A stretch of 64,000 bases of DNA, taken from assembly GCF_007858365.1 (NCBI RefSeq), contig NZ_VFIO01000001.1, positions 1 to 64,000 of the forward strand, given 5' to 3'. How positions within the stretch are numbered: the stretch's first letter is position 1; every line of letters begins with the position of its first letter. This DNA comes from Pseudomonas saxonica (lineage in GTDB: Bacteria; Pseudomonadota; Gammaproteobacteria; Pseudomonadales; Pseudomonadaceae). The notes under the pieces are model-generated. The model ran no database searches. It was not told the DNA's origin and worked only from the letters and a program-made list of their open reading frames with translations. Positions 28,620 through 37,468 of this stretch are shown here, piece by piece. Both the position numbers and the translations under genes were made by a program.

Positions 28620-30206
28620 TTATTGCGTGAGGTCTATTTTTGGCCCTTTGATCACGATGCCTGAGGTTTCCATTGCCAAGTTGCTCTGGTCACCCGTCAG
28701 CTCTAGTTTCTTAGCACCATGCACAACCACGCCTGTGGCATCCATTGCCAAGCTGTTCTGGTCATTGATCAGGTTGAATGCGCCCTTTTTCAGGTCAAAT
28801 AGCCAACTGTGCTTTTTGCCATCACTCACATATTGGAAACCCTTGAGCGCGTTGTCCTGGCTGGGCTCGAACGGTGCTTTGTTTTTGGGGTTGTGCAGCG
28901 CACCCAAAATCAGCGGATAACGTGGATCGTCATCAACAAATGTGACGATCACTTCATCGTAAGCTTCGGGATACAGGCACAAGCCCATGTCTTTGCTGGC
29001 ATAAGGGCTGCCCATGCGGGCAAACAGCGGTTTTTCGACCCCCAGCATGGGAATTTTGATCGGCAGACGATTCAAACCGCGGCTGTCTTTTTGATAAGGC
29101 TGCACAACACCAATAATCGGTCGGGTATTGCGCGGCAGGCTGGCACCGTCTTGTGCTTGCACCAACGGCATGCCGGTAGCCACCACACAGGTCCAGTTAC
29201 CGCGAACCCAGGTGTGTTCCAGCATGCTGATCACGCCTTTACCGGAAAAACCGCTACCAAAACCGCTGAGTTCCAGGGTGTCGCCCAATTCATATTTAAG
29301 GGTGATTTCACCTTCACCTGCATATTCGCGTACACGCAGCCACACCTGGATGCCAGCGGCCACTTGCGCCAGTTGCCGGGCGTCTGCAAGCGCCTGAGCC
29401 TCACTGTTCACCGACCATACCGATTGCTTAAGCGCCAGCCCATGCTTGGCACTCAGCGGCTTGATGGCGGTGGCCAGCGCGCCATCGCCGATGGCTTTGG
29501 CCTTGCCGGTGACGGCGGTGGACAGTTTTTGCTGGTCGACATCCCAGTACTGCAAGGTCACACCGGCCGATTGCACATCATTGCTGAACCGCCACTGTGC
29601 ATCTTCAACTTTCACTTCTTTTTTCGGGTCGTCGCTGACGGCTTTCACCACATGGGTCTTGCCGCCCAGTGCCGGTGGCCGGCATTCAACCTTGTCACGG
29701 GTGGGGATGAGCCACACGGGGTAAGCCGCCAGCCGGCTTTGCAGGAACTGCCAGTCGGAGCAGTCCCACTGGATCATCTGCGGGTGTTTTGTGGTCATTT
29801 GTGAGGTGGTGGCGCTCACCCCGTGCTCTTTCAACACACCTGAAATAATCTGGCCATCATCCTGGTCCTGAAACACCTGACTGCGCAGGGTGTTGACCAG
29901 TCGTTGCAACGGGTGTTTGACCAGCAGGCGGAACTCTTTGTCTTTGAACACCACACTTTGCTCAACGATCAACCCCTTGAAGACTTCAAGTGAGCCCTCT
30001 TTGATCGTCAATTCCTCACCCGGCATGCACTTTGCGGCCAGCGCCGAGCATTCTTTCCACCAGGTGGTCTTGCTGCCTTTAGGGCGTTGTAAAACGATGC
30101 TCGCCTCGGGAATCCACTGCACACTGCGGCGTATTTCGACCCGAACGGCCACAAAGTTCTCCAGCACCTTACCGGCACAGAGGATTTGCGGAGGCAGCGG
30201 ATTCAT
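28620..30206 (-). CDS. eCIS spike protein, VgrG-like (Pvc8/Afp8-like)
   Basis: This 528-residue VgrG/gp27-gp5-like central spike has an N-terminal gp27-like hub (to about 370), then an OB-fold (PKNPRYPLILGALHNPKNKAPF type region, seen here as DDDPRYPLILGALHNPKNKAP). The C-terminal beta-helix repeats have the pattern NLAMETSGIVIKGPK and SLAMDATGVVVHGAK. ATG 30206 gives an ATGA overlap with the upstream gene and is preferred over 30224. There are no other type VI genes in the window, so it belongs to the eCIS. Confidence 0.88.
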   Translation of the reverse strand: MNPLPPQILCAGKVLENFVAVRVEIRRSVQWIPEASIVLQRPKGSKTTWWKECSALAAKCMPGEELTIKEGSLEVFKGLIVEQSVVFKDKEFRLLVKHPLQRLVNTLRSQVFQDQDDGQIISGVLKEHGVSATTSQMTTKHPQMIQWDCSDWQFLQSRLAAYPVWLIPTRDKVECRPPALGGKTHVVKAVSDDPKKEVKVEDAQWRFSNDVQSAGVTLQYWDVDQQKLSTAVTGKAKAIGDGALATAIKPLSAKHGLALKQSVWSVNSEAQALADARQLAQVAAGIQVWLRVREYAGEGEITLKYELGDTLELSGFGSGFSGKGVISMLEHTWVRGNWTCVVATGMPLVQAQDGASLPRNTRPIIGVVQPYQKDSRGLNRLPIKIPMLGVEKPLFARMGSPYASKDMGLCLYPEAYDEVIVTFVDDDPRYPLILGALHNPKNKAPFEPSQDNALKGFQYVSDGKKHSWLFDLKKGAFNLINDQNSLAMDATGVVVHGAKKLELTGDQSNLAMETSGIVIKGPKIDLTQ

Positions 30207-31018
30207 ACTGGTTGCTCCGGCCACAACAAACTGTCACCGGGCATAAAGTCATTGAGATGCACCAGGCCATTGGTCAAGGCCAAATCCAGATAATCGACCG
30301 ATTCGCGACCCGAGGTATTGCTGGCGATCGAGGGCAGCGAACAGCCCTGAGGCACTCGAACCAGATTGCGTTGAACATTGGGGAGCCAAGAGCCCTCGCC
30401 TTCATAGGCGCGTTGCGTGCGAACACCCATCCATTGCGCCTGGGTACTTGAGCGCCGTTGCGCGGCAATACGGCGACGAATTGGCGGGGTGGCGCCGGTC
30501 GGGGGCTTGGCCCCCTTGGATGCGGGGGTGGCCACAGGGTTGTCAGACACCAGATCAAGCTTGACCCTGGCCCGTAGCGGCTCACCGTCGCTGTCGAAAA
30601 TCTCCTGGGTCACCGTCAGGCTGACAAAGCGTCCGATAAAACTGCCCGTTCCGTCCCACGGCTGATCGCCCCAGGTCACTTTCAGAAAACGTGTTTCACC
30701 CGAGTTGGCATCTTTGCCCCCACACAGCTGACAGAGCTTGGATAACTGATCGGTGACAGAGGTCAGATTGCCCGGCAGCAAGCCGTCAAAAACAAGGGGT
30801 AACGACAAATTCCCATTGCCCATGCGCTCAAATCGCATGCCGTGGTTGGCGTCGCTCACCGCTTCATTAGGCGAATAGACTGCCGAGTAGGTCTGATCCA
30901 GCTGAGTGGGGTTATACATCGCCGTGAAGCTGCCCACCGAGCTATTCTTTTTAATATCGTCGTGCTGCGCGTAAGCCGTAATGGTTAACTTGCTTAACGC
31001 CCGTTCAAAAATCGCCAT
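30203..31018 (-). CDS. eCIS baseplate/tube adaptor (Pvc7/Afp7-like)
   Basis: This 271-residue protein has the CIS tube/baseplate domain (FTAMYNPTQLDQTYSAVYS, LPLVFDGLLPG, KVTWGDQPWDGTG, LTVTQEIFDSDGEPLRARV) and a C-terminal LysM-like segment (LVRVPQGCSLPSIA). In Afp/PVC particles this protein links the tube to the spike hub. It overlaps the DUF5908 gene by 25 bases and the spike gene by ATGA. Confidence 0.85.
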   Translation of the reverse strand: MAIFERALSKLTITAYAQHDDIKKNSSVGSFTAMYNPTQLDQTYSAVYSPNEAVSDANHGMRFERMGNGNLSLPLVFDGLLPGNLTSVTDQLSKLCQLCGGKDANSGETRFLKVTWGDQPWDGTGSFIGRFVSLTVTQEIFDSDGEPLRARVKLDLVSDNPVATPASKGAKPPTGATPPIRRRIAAQRRSSTQAQWMGVRTQRAYEGEGSWLPNVQRNLVRVPQGCSLPSIASNTSGRESVDYLDLALTNGLVHLNDFMPGDSLLWPEQPV

Positions 31019-31185
31019 GGTGCCTCCCCTTCACGATTTCGCATGGCTTCGCGCAGTGCTTCGCGCATCTCGCGCCGCCACTCTGCCCTGAGTTGCTCCA
31101 CCTGCTGTTCGTCCAATACCGCTGAGGCGGGTGTACCACCGCCTTCTATGCGGGCCTCTATGATCAACTCTCTGATTTCGATCAT
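30994..31185 (-). CDS. small DUF5908 protein (Pvc6/Afp6-like)
   Basis: This 63-residue protein (MIEIRELIIEARIEGG, a short linker, then a charged helix QLRAEWRREMREALREAM) fits the small DUF5908 family found at the Afp6 position of eCIS loci. It overlaps both neighbours: ATGA with the tube gene and 25 bases with the Afp7-like gene. Function is not established; a scaffolding or chaperone role is a guess from size and charge. Confidence 0.8.
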   Translation of the reverse strand: MIEIRELIIEARIEGGGTPASAVLDEQQVEQLRAEWRREMREALREAMRNREGEAPWRFLNGR

Positions 31186-31661
31186 GCTTTAAATCCAATG
31201 CGCAGCATTTCGCTGTAGGAGAACTCCAGCGTGTTGAGCAACACTTCATTGCCGGAGGCGTTCAAATCACTGGTGCTCCAACCGATCGGCAGCACATCGC
31301 TGAAGGTCCACGACGCCTCCGGCAAACTGTATTCATCCAGCATGATCACGACGACCGTGAGGTAAGACATGTCGAAATCTTCGAGGGAGTTGTAGAGAGA
31401 TTCTTTGAGCACAGATAACCTTCGAACACCTTCATGAAAGGTGATATTGCCGTGGCTAACTCGGTCCGGCAGGTTCACCACTCCGGTGTTGTCACCGCCT
31501 TGGTAAAAAGGTTTGACGTCAAGCTTGTTAGAGAGGCCCGTAATGCGGGTAAACGCATAATCAGTAGGTAGTGGGATGTAGTTCCAGAAAAACGTGGCGA
31601 TAAATCGATGACTTAATGAGGGCCACACCAAACGCTCATGCACATCCTGTAACAGGCTCAT
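31182..31661 (-). CDS. eCIS tube protein 2 (Pvc5/Afp5-like)
   Basis: This 159-residue T4 gp19/Hcp-like tube-fold protein has ITGLSNKLDVKPFYQGG near the start, GNITFHEGVRR in the middle and the ending ASGNEVLLNTLEFSYSEMLRIGF. Afp5-type tube proteins form the first ring next to the baseplate. It overlaps the sheath gene upstream and the DUF5908 gene downstream by ATGA. Confidence 0.88.
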   Translation of the reverse strand: MSLLQDVHERLVWPSLSHRFIATFFWNYIPLPTDYAFTRITGLSNKLDVKPFYQGGDNTGVVNLPDRVSHGNITFHEGVRRLSVLKESLYNSLEDFDMSYLTVVVIMLDEYSLPEASWTFSDVLPIGWSTSDLNASGNEVLLNTLEFSYSEMLRIGFKA

Positions 31662-32911
31662 GACACCACCTCGCTTCGGTTAGGTGTGGACAGACGGGAC
31701 AAGATCTGTGCTTCACCGGTGTGAAGTTGCAGTTGCAGTTCAATAAATTCAGCCGGCGCATAAAACGCCAGGTTGATCTGGATAATTAGCAGTCCTTCAT
31801 CGAGGTCAGCACGGGTCATGCTCTCGCCCACTCCAATCTTGATACTGAATGCATCGGCTTCAACGGCCCCGGCCAACCCCCCCACTTTCCATAATTTGCG
31901 CAGCCACACACGGATAACGCCTTGAAGCCGCAGCCAGGTCAGCTCGTTGTTGGGCTCGAACAGGGCGAAGCGCACCACTTCGCGTAATGAGGCCTGCACA
32001 TAAGAAGCGGTGCGGCGCACTTGAACATAGCGCCAGGGGTTGCTGGCTGGTTCATCGGTGGACAACAACGTCTGATCGCCCCATACCCGCACCCCCCGGC
32101 GTTGCAAAGAGCGAATGCGATTGAGGGAGGCGCTGGGGGATTCAAGCGGCGGCATCATTGGGTGCATAGGCCGCAATACTTCTGGAAGTTCTTCGTTGGC
32201 GGGCGCCTTCCACACACCGCGCTCACGGTCAGTTTTTTGCATCATGGCGATGACGGCAGATGAACAAGGGATTGACTTGGGGTTGGTTTGGTTTGCCTGG
32301 TAAGCCGAGTAGGTAATCAGCGGTGGCCAATAGAGGGCGCCATGGGAGCGGTCTTCGGCGGTGGCTTCCCAAACTTCTCCCAGTATACGAATGACTCGAC
32401 TAGCTTCATTAGGCCCGTCCAACACCACGAATACATGATCATCACGGACGGACGGACTGAGCAGAAGCGATATGGCATCGCGCCAAATCAAGATCTCGTG
32501 CGCTGGTAACAAGCTCAAGTCTGGAACTGCCAGCAGTGTGCATTGAGGAGCCTGCGCCCAGACCTGCGGCCATGGAACACTTTGCAGGAATGTCCAGAAA
32601 GAATTTATAGGGTCTATATAACTTTCAAACCCCCCTAAAGACAATACATAACAACGTTCCCCCCCCACCTTGAAGTAATGTTTCATCGAATCGTAAAGGG
32701 AAAATAGAGTATTGTCGGACTCATACTCATTGCCAAACTTATCAACAAATTCATTAAAACTACTCAACTCATGAACTTCGTCAGCCCCTATCTGCGTGAA
32801 CCCCACAAACAGCGGCAAGGCTGTGGGCAGCGCATTGGGCTGCGAAAGCGAAGCGCCGTGCACAATTCGCACACCAGGCTCGGCATTTTGAGAGTTGGCG
32901 AAGTCAGACAT
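31658..32911 (-). CDS. eCIS sheath protein (Pvc4/Afp4-like)
   Basis: This 417-residue contractile sheath protein is read from ATG 32911, which overlaps the previous stop by 8 bases; the frame upstream of it belongs to the neighbour. It keeps the sheath marks REVVRFALFEPNN and the C-terminal FYAPAEFIELQLQLHT, plus a GVWKAPANEELP segment. Afp4-type sheath proteins are thought to attach the sheath to the baseplate. It is more diverged than the other sheath copies. Confidence 0.87.
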   Translation of the reverse strand: MSDFANSQNAEPGVRIVHGASLSQPNALPTALPLFVGFTQIGADEVHELSSFNEFVDKFGNEYESDNTLFSLYDSMKHYFKVGGERCYVLSLGGFESYIDPINSFWTFLQSVPWPQVWAQAPQCTLLAVPDLSLLPAHEILIWRDAISLLLSPSVRDDHVFVVLDGPNEASRVIRILGEVWEATAEDRSHGALYWPPLITYSAYQANQTNPKSIPCSSAVIAMMQKTDRERGVWKAPANEELPEVLRPMHPMMPPLESPSASLNRIRSLQRRGVRVWGDQTLLSTDEPASNPWRYVQVRRTASYVQASLREVVRFALFEPNNELTWLRLQGVIRVWLRKLWKVGGLAGAVEADAFSIKIGVGESMTRADLDEGLLIIQINLAFYAPAEFIELQLQLHTGEAQILSRLSTPNRSEVVS

Positions 32912-34403
32912 AGTTGCTAACCGCAGCAAGAGCTTTAGACCCTGCCTCTTCAATGTTCTGGGTAAACCGCAAGATCACAAACTCAACAGGGCGTACGGCG
33001 GCCAGGCCGATCTCGACGATAAGATTGCCCTCGTCAATGTCCTGTTTGGTCATGGTGCCCCCTAGACCCACCTGCACAAAGTAAGCCTCTTGAGGCTTCA
33101 CACCCTGCAATGCACCTTCTTTCCAAAGATCAAACAAATAGTTGTCGATGGCTGAGCGCACGGTCTCCCAGGTTGCAGAGTGATTGGGCTCAAACATGAC
33201 TCTACCCAAGGCGGCCTTCACATCACGTTCCACACTGTTGAACAAGCGCCTAACCGGTACGTAAATCCAATTGGGATCGGAATTTTGCTCTGTGCCTTTA
33301 AGGGTGCGCGCCCCCCAGACCACTACACCTTTGCCGAAAAATGAGCGAATGGCATTGACGCCTGCCGCATGCACGTCGGCTAGTTTTGCAGGGGTCATAT
33401 AGGCGGGGGTGGGGGTTTCGGAGATGCCGTCAATCTCTACCAGTGACTTAACACCCGCAACCGCAATATTGGCGGGTGCCTTCCACACACCGCGAGTCCG
33501 GTCAGTCACCGCATAAAGACCGGCCATTGCCGGGCTGGCACGCAGGTAGATGGAAGAGGCACTGTTGAGCAATGCTTCAACTTGGATAACCAAGTCATCG
33601 TAAAGTTTCTGTTCCTCTTCAAGTTTATCGTTCACATCTGCATCAAGGGCTGCTTTGAGTCTGCTCAATGTGGGATAGTCGTCATAACCCTTCAATAAAA
33701 CTTCAGTGGCTGATAGATCAAGATCATCATTTTTGATAATGGGCTGTCGTTTGTAATTCGTTTCAAAAGCCGGGTAATAGGCTGCCGTTTGGGTCGACTC
33801 TAAATCTGTTATCGTTTCGCCGTCAGGACTGTCGGCCAGCAGAAAAAACCCCTGATTATCAAGCAGCAAGGTGTTGAGGGCTGTGTATACCTGCAGATCT
33901 CTTTCAGCTTGTAGGTACTCACAATAGACCAGTAACGTTATATCCGGGACTTTTGCAATCGCAGGGGCAAGCTTGGCAACGTTTACTTCATAATTCGCTT
34001 CAGCCAGGCTGAGCACATAGCAGGTGCCGCCGCCATTTTCGAAATAATGACGAAGTGAAAAACTGCCAAGGGCCAATCCAACTTCTTTAAACGTAGTCTC
34101 TGATACGGTTGCAACGGGTTCGCTCTGTTCCTGGGTGGCAGTGGATTTTTTTTTCCGCGATTTAGTGCCCGTTACCTCTAGGGGTGCATCATCCGTAAAT
34201 CGAGCCACTAACGCCTGCGGATAAAATTTTTCTATAAAGTCCATCCAGTTTTCTATTCGCACACACTCCATAACCGGTACACCTACACGCGGTGCAAACA
34301 CACCGACAAAGACCGGAATTGCCGTTGAGCGCCCAGAAATGGACACCGAAAGGGAAGTATCTTCGATGATATAAATCCCCGGAAAAGCAATTTGAACAGC
34401 CAT
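32904..34403 (-). CDS. eCIS sheath protein (Pvc3/Afp3-like), enlarged
   Basis: This 499-residue sheath protein starts MAVQIAFPGIYIIEDTSLS. It has the conserved RGVWKAPANIAVAG, FGKGVVVWGARTL, RRLFNSVERDVKAAL and RPVEFVILRFTQNI. It is more than 100 residues longer than the 377-residue copy. The extra length includes a basic insert (KSRKKKST near residue 85) and a central insertion that probably sits on the particle surface. GGAG lies 9 bases before the ATG. Confidence 0.9.
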   Translation of the reverse strand: MAVQIAFPGIYIIEDTSLSVSISGRSTAIPVFVGVFAPRVGVPVMECVRIENWMDFIEKFYPQALVARFTDDAPLEVTGTKSRKKKSTATQEQSEPVATVSETTFKEVGLALGSFSLRHYFENGGGTCYVLSLAEANYEVNVAKLAPAIAKVPDITLLVYCEYLQAERDLQVYTALNTLLLDNQGFFLLADSPDGETITDLESTQTAAYYPAFETNYKRQPIIKNDDLDLSATEVLLKGYDDYPTLSRLKAALDADVNDKLEEEQKLYDDLVIQVEALLNSASSIYLRASPAMAGLYAVTDRTRGVWKAPANIAVAGVKSLVEIDGISETPTPAYMTPAKLADVHAAGVNAIRSFFGKGVVVWGARTLKGTEQNSDPNWIYVPVRRLFNSVERDVKAALGRVMFEPNHSATWETVRSAIDNYLFDLWKEGALQGVKPQEAYFVQVGLGGTMTKQDIDEGNLIVEIGLAAVRPVEFVILRFTQNIEEAGSKALAAVSNYV

Positions 34404-34491
34404 AAATTAATCTCCACTGCTCATACAGTAATTGAGTGAGTGCGAATGTTAAACGTTCATCCAAGCCATCCAGTACATGGGGCATAAAACA

Positions 34492-35600
34492 CTAGCGCGA
34501 CTCCATATTCTGAGTAAATCTCAGAATAATAAATTCTGCTGGCCGCACGGCATTAATACCGATCTCTACAATAAGCTTGCCCGCATAAATGTCTGCTTTG
34601 CTCATGGTCTGACCCTCGCCCACCTGAACTTTGAACGCCTCTTCAGGCTTGGCCCCCTGAAATGCACCATTCTGCCAAAGTGGGAACAGGTAGTTTTCAA
34701 TAGCCACCCTCACTTTTTCCCAGGTCGGTTGGTTGTTGGGCTCAAACATCATGGCGCGAATGGCCTTCTCAATATCCTGCTCCACCATGTTGAATAACCG
34801 CCGCACTGACACGTATCGCCACCGGTCGGTGTCCAATGAAAGCGTGCGCGCGCCCCACAGCAAGGTACCCTTACCCGTAAACTCACGAAACAGGTTCAAG
34901 GGTTTTATATGAACATTGTATAAACCATGAACTTCTTTGGAGAAATGCAGAGTTAATGTCAGATCGCCCGCCACGGCTATGTTAGCAGGTGCCTTCCATA
35001 CACCTCGGGTGTTGTCGGTGCGGGCAATCAATGCGGCGGCTATGGCGCTGGGTGGTACATAATGCCCTTTGCTATTTGTAAACCATGGTCCGTAGACGGC
35101 AGCATGATCTGAAGAGGTGCAGTGTGCCATATCATTCACTGGACTACCTGTTAATAACTCTTCACGCCCCCCAAGGGAATCACATAAAGCAAAAACGTTG
35201 CAACCGGCCGCTCTAATATCATCCAATAGCCCGAAAAAAAATCATTAGCTTCCATTCGACTGATCCCAGCCTCGACCACCAAAGTTATTAGACCTGGATT
35301 ATTTAGCAAATTAACACCCAAGCTATTATAATCACTCACATAACAGCGACCGCCCCCATTAATAAAGTAGTATTTAACCGAATTATACAAAGCATCTGCC
35401 TCAAATACCTCAAAATCAGTTACTCCATCTACCAGCAATGCCAAAAAATCAAGCCAACTGTCAATCTGTAATAATTCCGATGAATCTATAGGGAACCCAC
35501 CAGAGAATACAAATACAGGCACTGCCGTCTCACTCGATGAAATGTTCAGCCCAGGGCTTAAATCTTCTTCGATGTATACACCGGGGTAGGCATAAGGCAT
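34492..35600 (-). pseudogene. eCIS sheath protein split by a -1 frameshift (Afp2/3-like)
   Basis: Reading starts at 35600 (MPYAYPGVYIEEDLSPGLN) and continues for 149 residues to a stop at 35151, leaving the sheath frame at a T8 run (35234-35241). The rest of the sheath lies in the -1 frame down to 34492 with all conserved parts: RGVWKAPANIAVAG, GTLLWGARTL, RRLFNMVEQDIEKAI and RPAEFIILRFTQNM. With one extra T or a -1 shift the product would be about 368 residues, like the intact 377-residue copy. Both halves show no other damage. It may be a recent mutation, an assembly error, or a programmed frameshift. Confidence 0.85.
35234..35241 (-). other. T8 run with U_UUU_UUU slippery heptamer at the sheath frame break
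   Basis: On the coding strand the codons are GAT TTT TTT TCG, so the heptamer T-TTT-TTT is in the correct phase for a canonical -1 slip. After the slip, reading goes TTC GGG CTA TTG GAT, which restores the sheath sequence (FGLLDDIRAAG). A run of eight identical bases is also prone to polymerase slippage and to sequencing error. Confidence 0.85.
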
Positions 35601-35688
35601 ACGTGCTCCTCAACGCCAACTCGGTGCGGGCGTTATATATACAAGTCAAACGAGGTAAAGCGTGACTCATTCAATACAACAACTTGAC

Positions 35689-36822
35689 TCACGGAGCTCC
35701 AATATTCTGAGTGAATTTAAGAATAATGAATTCCACTGGGCGCACCGCATTAAGTCCAATCTCTACAACAAGCTCGCCGGCATTAATTTGCGCTTGCGTC
35801 ATCGATAGACCCTTGCCGATATTGATAAAAAACGCCTGCTCGGGTTTGGTGCCCAACAGCGCGCCTTGCTTCCACAGATCGAAAAGGTAATTGTAGGCGG
35901 CAGCTTTTACCTTCTCCCAGGTGGGCTGATTATTAGGCTCGAACATCATGCCCTCCATCGCCCGGCTGATATCACGCTCGACGGTATCAAACAATCGCCG
36001 TACAGGCACATAGCGCCAATGCGGGGCATTGTTGGACAGCGTGCGTGCGCCCCACAGCAGTGAGCTGCCGCCCGCAAAGGTGCGGAACAGGTTCAAGGGT
36101 TTGGCATTGGCGTTGTAATCGCCATGTACACGCTCGGAAAAACGCTGGCTGGGTGTCAAGCCTCCGGCCAAGGCCACATTGGCCGGCGCTTTCCAAACAC
36201 CCCGTTCACGGTCTGTTTTGGCGAACAAGCCAGCAGCGGCAGCACTGGGCGGAACCTTCGCGTTTCTACCTGGTTTGTTCAACCAGGGTCCGTAGACGGC
36301 GGCATTGTTGGATGCGGGGTAGGCATCCATGTCTCCCGGCGCAGGTTCTGGCTCTTCATCTACCTTACTTTTCGCGGGGGGTACAGCGGGGACACCCGTT
36401 AGCTCTGGAATACTGTCAAGTATCGCAAACACAGTTTTACCCGCGCCGGTAAGTTCAGTGAGTGCGGATCCTAAGTCACCAATGGGTACCCCAGCCGATA
36501 CCAGCAGCGTAATCTCATCATTAGTAGACACATGCTTTTCTAAAAAAACTGTCTGGCACAAATAAGCCCTACCGCCTCCACACTGAAAATACGCTTCCAT
36601 AGAGAGGTAAAGTGTGCCTTCAAGATTTACCCTTCCATTAGAATCCGTTATTACCAGCCCTAGAAAATCCAGCCAAGAATCAATTCTTTCCAACTTGTCA
36701 GATACAACTTCTGAACCATCGTGTGCAAACACCGGCACGGCGGTCGCACTGGATGAAATGGAAAGCCCCGGCGTTGCGTCTTCTTCTATATAAACGCCAG
36801 GATATTTATATTCATCAGGCAT
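35689..36822 (-). CDS. eCIS major sheath protein (Pvc2/Afp2-like)
   Basis: This 377-residue contractile sheath subunit reads YKYPGVYIEEDATPGLSISSS at the start, RERGVWKAPANVALAGG in the middle and RPVEFIILKFTQNI at the end. It is the first sheath gene after the tube gene, as in Afp/PVC, and the closest relative of the split copy downstream, which suggests a tandem duplication. An acidic Pro-rich insert (about 180-190, DEEPEPAPGD) is probably surface-exposed. Confidence 0.92.
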   Translation of the reverse strand: MPDEYKYPGVYIEEDATPGLSISSSATAVPVFAHDGSEVVSDKLERIDSWLDFLGLVITDSNGRVNLEGTLYLSMEAYFQCGGGRAYLCQTVFLEKHVSTNDEITLLVSAGVPIGDLGSALTELTGAGKTVFAILDSIPELTGVPAVPPAKSKVDEEPEPAPGDMDAYPASNNAAVYGPWLNKPGRNAKVPPSAAAAGLFAKTDRERGVWKAPANVALAGGLTPSQRFSERVHGDYNANAKPLNLFRTFAGGSSLLWGARTLSNNAPHWRYVPVRRLFDTVERDISRAMEGMMFEPNNQPTWEKVKAAAYNYLFDLWKQGALLGTKPEQAFFINIGKGLSMTQAQINAGELVVEIGLNAVRPVEFIILKFTQNIGAP

Positions 36823-36864
36823 GACTTACTCCTTCACCACTGTTCAATGGAGAAACGTCGAAGA

Positions 36865-37314
36865 TTAATGGAATTCTATTTTCAGGCGATCTGCCATCAA
36901 GGTGACCTCTTCCATTGCCACTTCGTTGCCCGATGCACTTAGACTTGGGCCGTTCAAGGCAGTGATAAAGGCATTGCTGACGTTCCAGGTGATCAGCAGC
37001 TCAGTGCCGGTTTCGTCCGTCAGGCTGATCAAAATGTCTTTCTTGTCCACCGTGTTAAAGGAGATGGAGTTGAACCAGTCCGACAGTTCTTTTCGCCGTT
37101 TGGCCATACCTCGACGCAAGGTGATGTTGACCGGCTGGCGCTGACCGGGCATCAAACACCAGTGCCCCGTACCGTCTCTGTAATCAATGGTCTGAACTGT
37201 CTGACTCAGCCCGGAGACTTCGCTGAACGCCATCGCAACGTCGCCAACGGTGACCACAAACCGGTACGTGGGGATCGGACACATTTCCGAAATTTCGAGT
37301 GCTGTAGTGGCCAT
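36865..37314 (-). CDS. eCIS inner tube protein (Pvc1/Afp1-like)
   Basis: This 149-residue gp19-type tube protein forms the stacked hexameric tube. It includes CPIPTYRFVVTVGDV, FSEVSGLSQTVQTIDYRDG and ASGNEVAMEEVTLMADRLKIEF. The ATG at 37314 has a perfect AGGAGG seven bases upstream; the longer frame to 37416 is not needed. It is the first gene of the eCIS operon, so the promoter should lie in 37315-37844. Confidence 0.93.
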   Translation of the reverse strand: MATTALEISEMCPIPTYRFVVTVGDVAMAFSEVSGLSQTVQTIDYRDGTGHWCLMPGQRQPVNITLRRGMAKRRKELSDWFNSISFNTVDKKDILISLTDETGTELLITWNVSNAFITALNGPSLSASGNEVAMEEVTLMADRLKIEFH

Positions 37315-37449
37315 TTGGCCTCCTGGCTGAAACCGCTGAACGATTTTCGCGCGAGTGGAGTGACGCTTACCCGGGCACTGTATGGACATCATTCTTGTCA
37401 CTGAGAGAACGGCCACTCAAGACCACGACCCGCCGTTAAATTAACCCTA

Positions 37450-37468
37450 GACCAAAAAAACTTTGGTC
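37450..37468. promoter_or_regulatory. 19-bp palindrome upstream of the eCIS operon
   Basis: GACCAAA and TTTGGTC are perfect inverted 7-mers around AAAAC. The palindrome lies 136 bases upstream of the first eCIS start codon in AT-rich DNA, a suitable place for an operator. No T-run follows on either strand, so it is not a terminator. The binding protein is unknown. Confidence 0.4.

Noticed and set aside
28620..30206. VgrG-like protein taken as a sign of a type VI secretion system
   Set aside because: No TssB/C/K/M or Hcp genes are present; all neighbours are eCIS components.
37315..37416. Longer start for the first tube gene
   Set aside because: A perfect AGGAGG site precedes ATG 37314, and the extra residues do not resemble the tube family start.
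37450..37468. Terminator for the kinase or eCIS operon
   Set aside because: It lies upstream of both divergent genes and no T-run follows the stem, so an operator is more likely.
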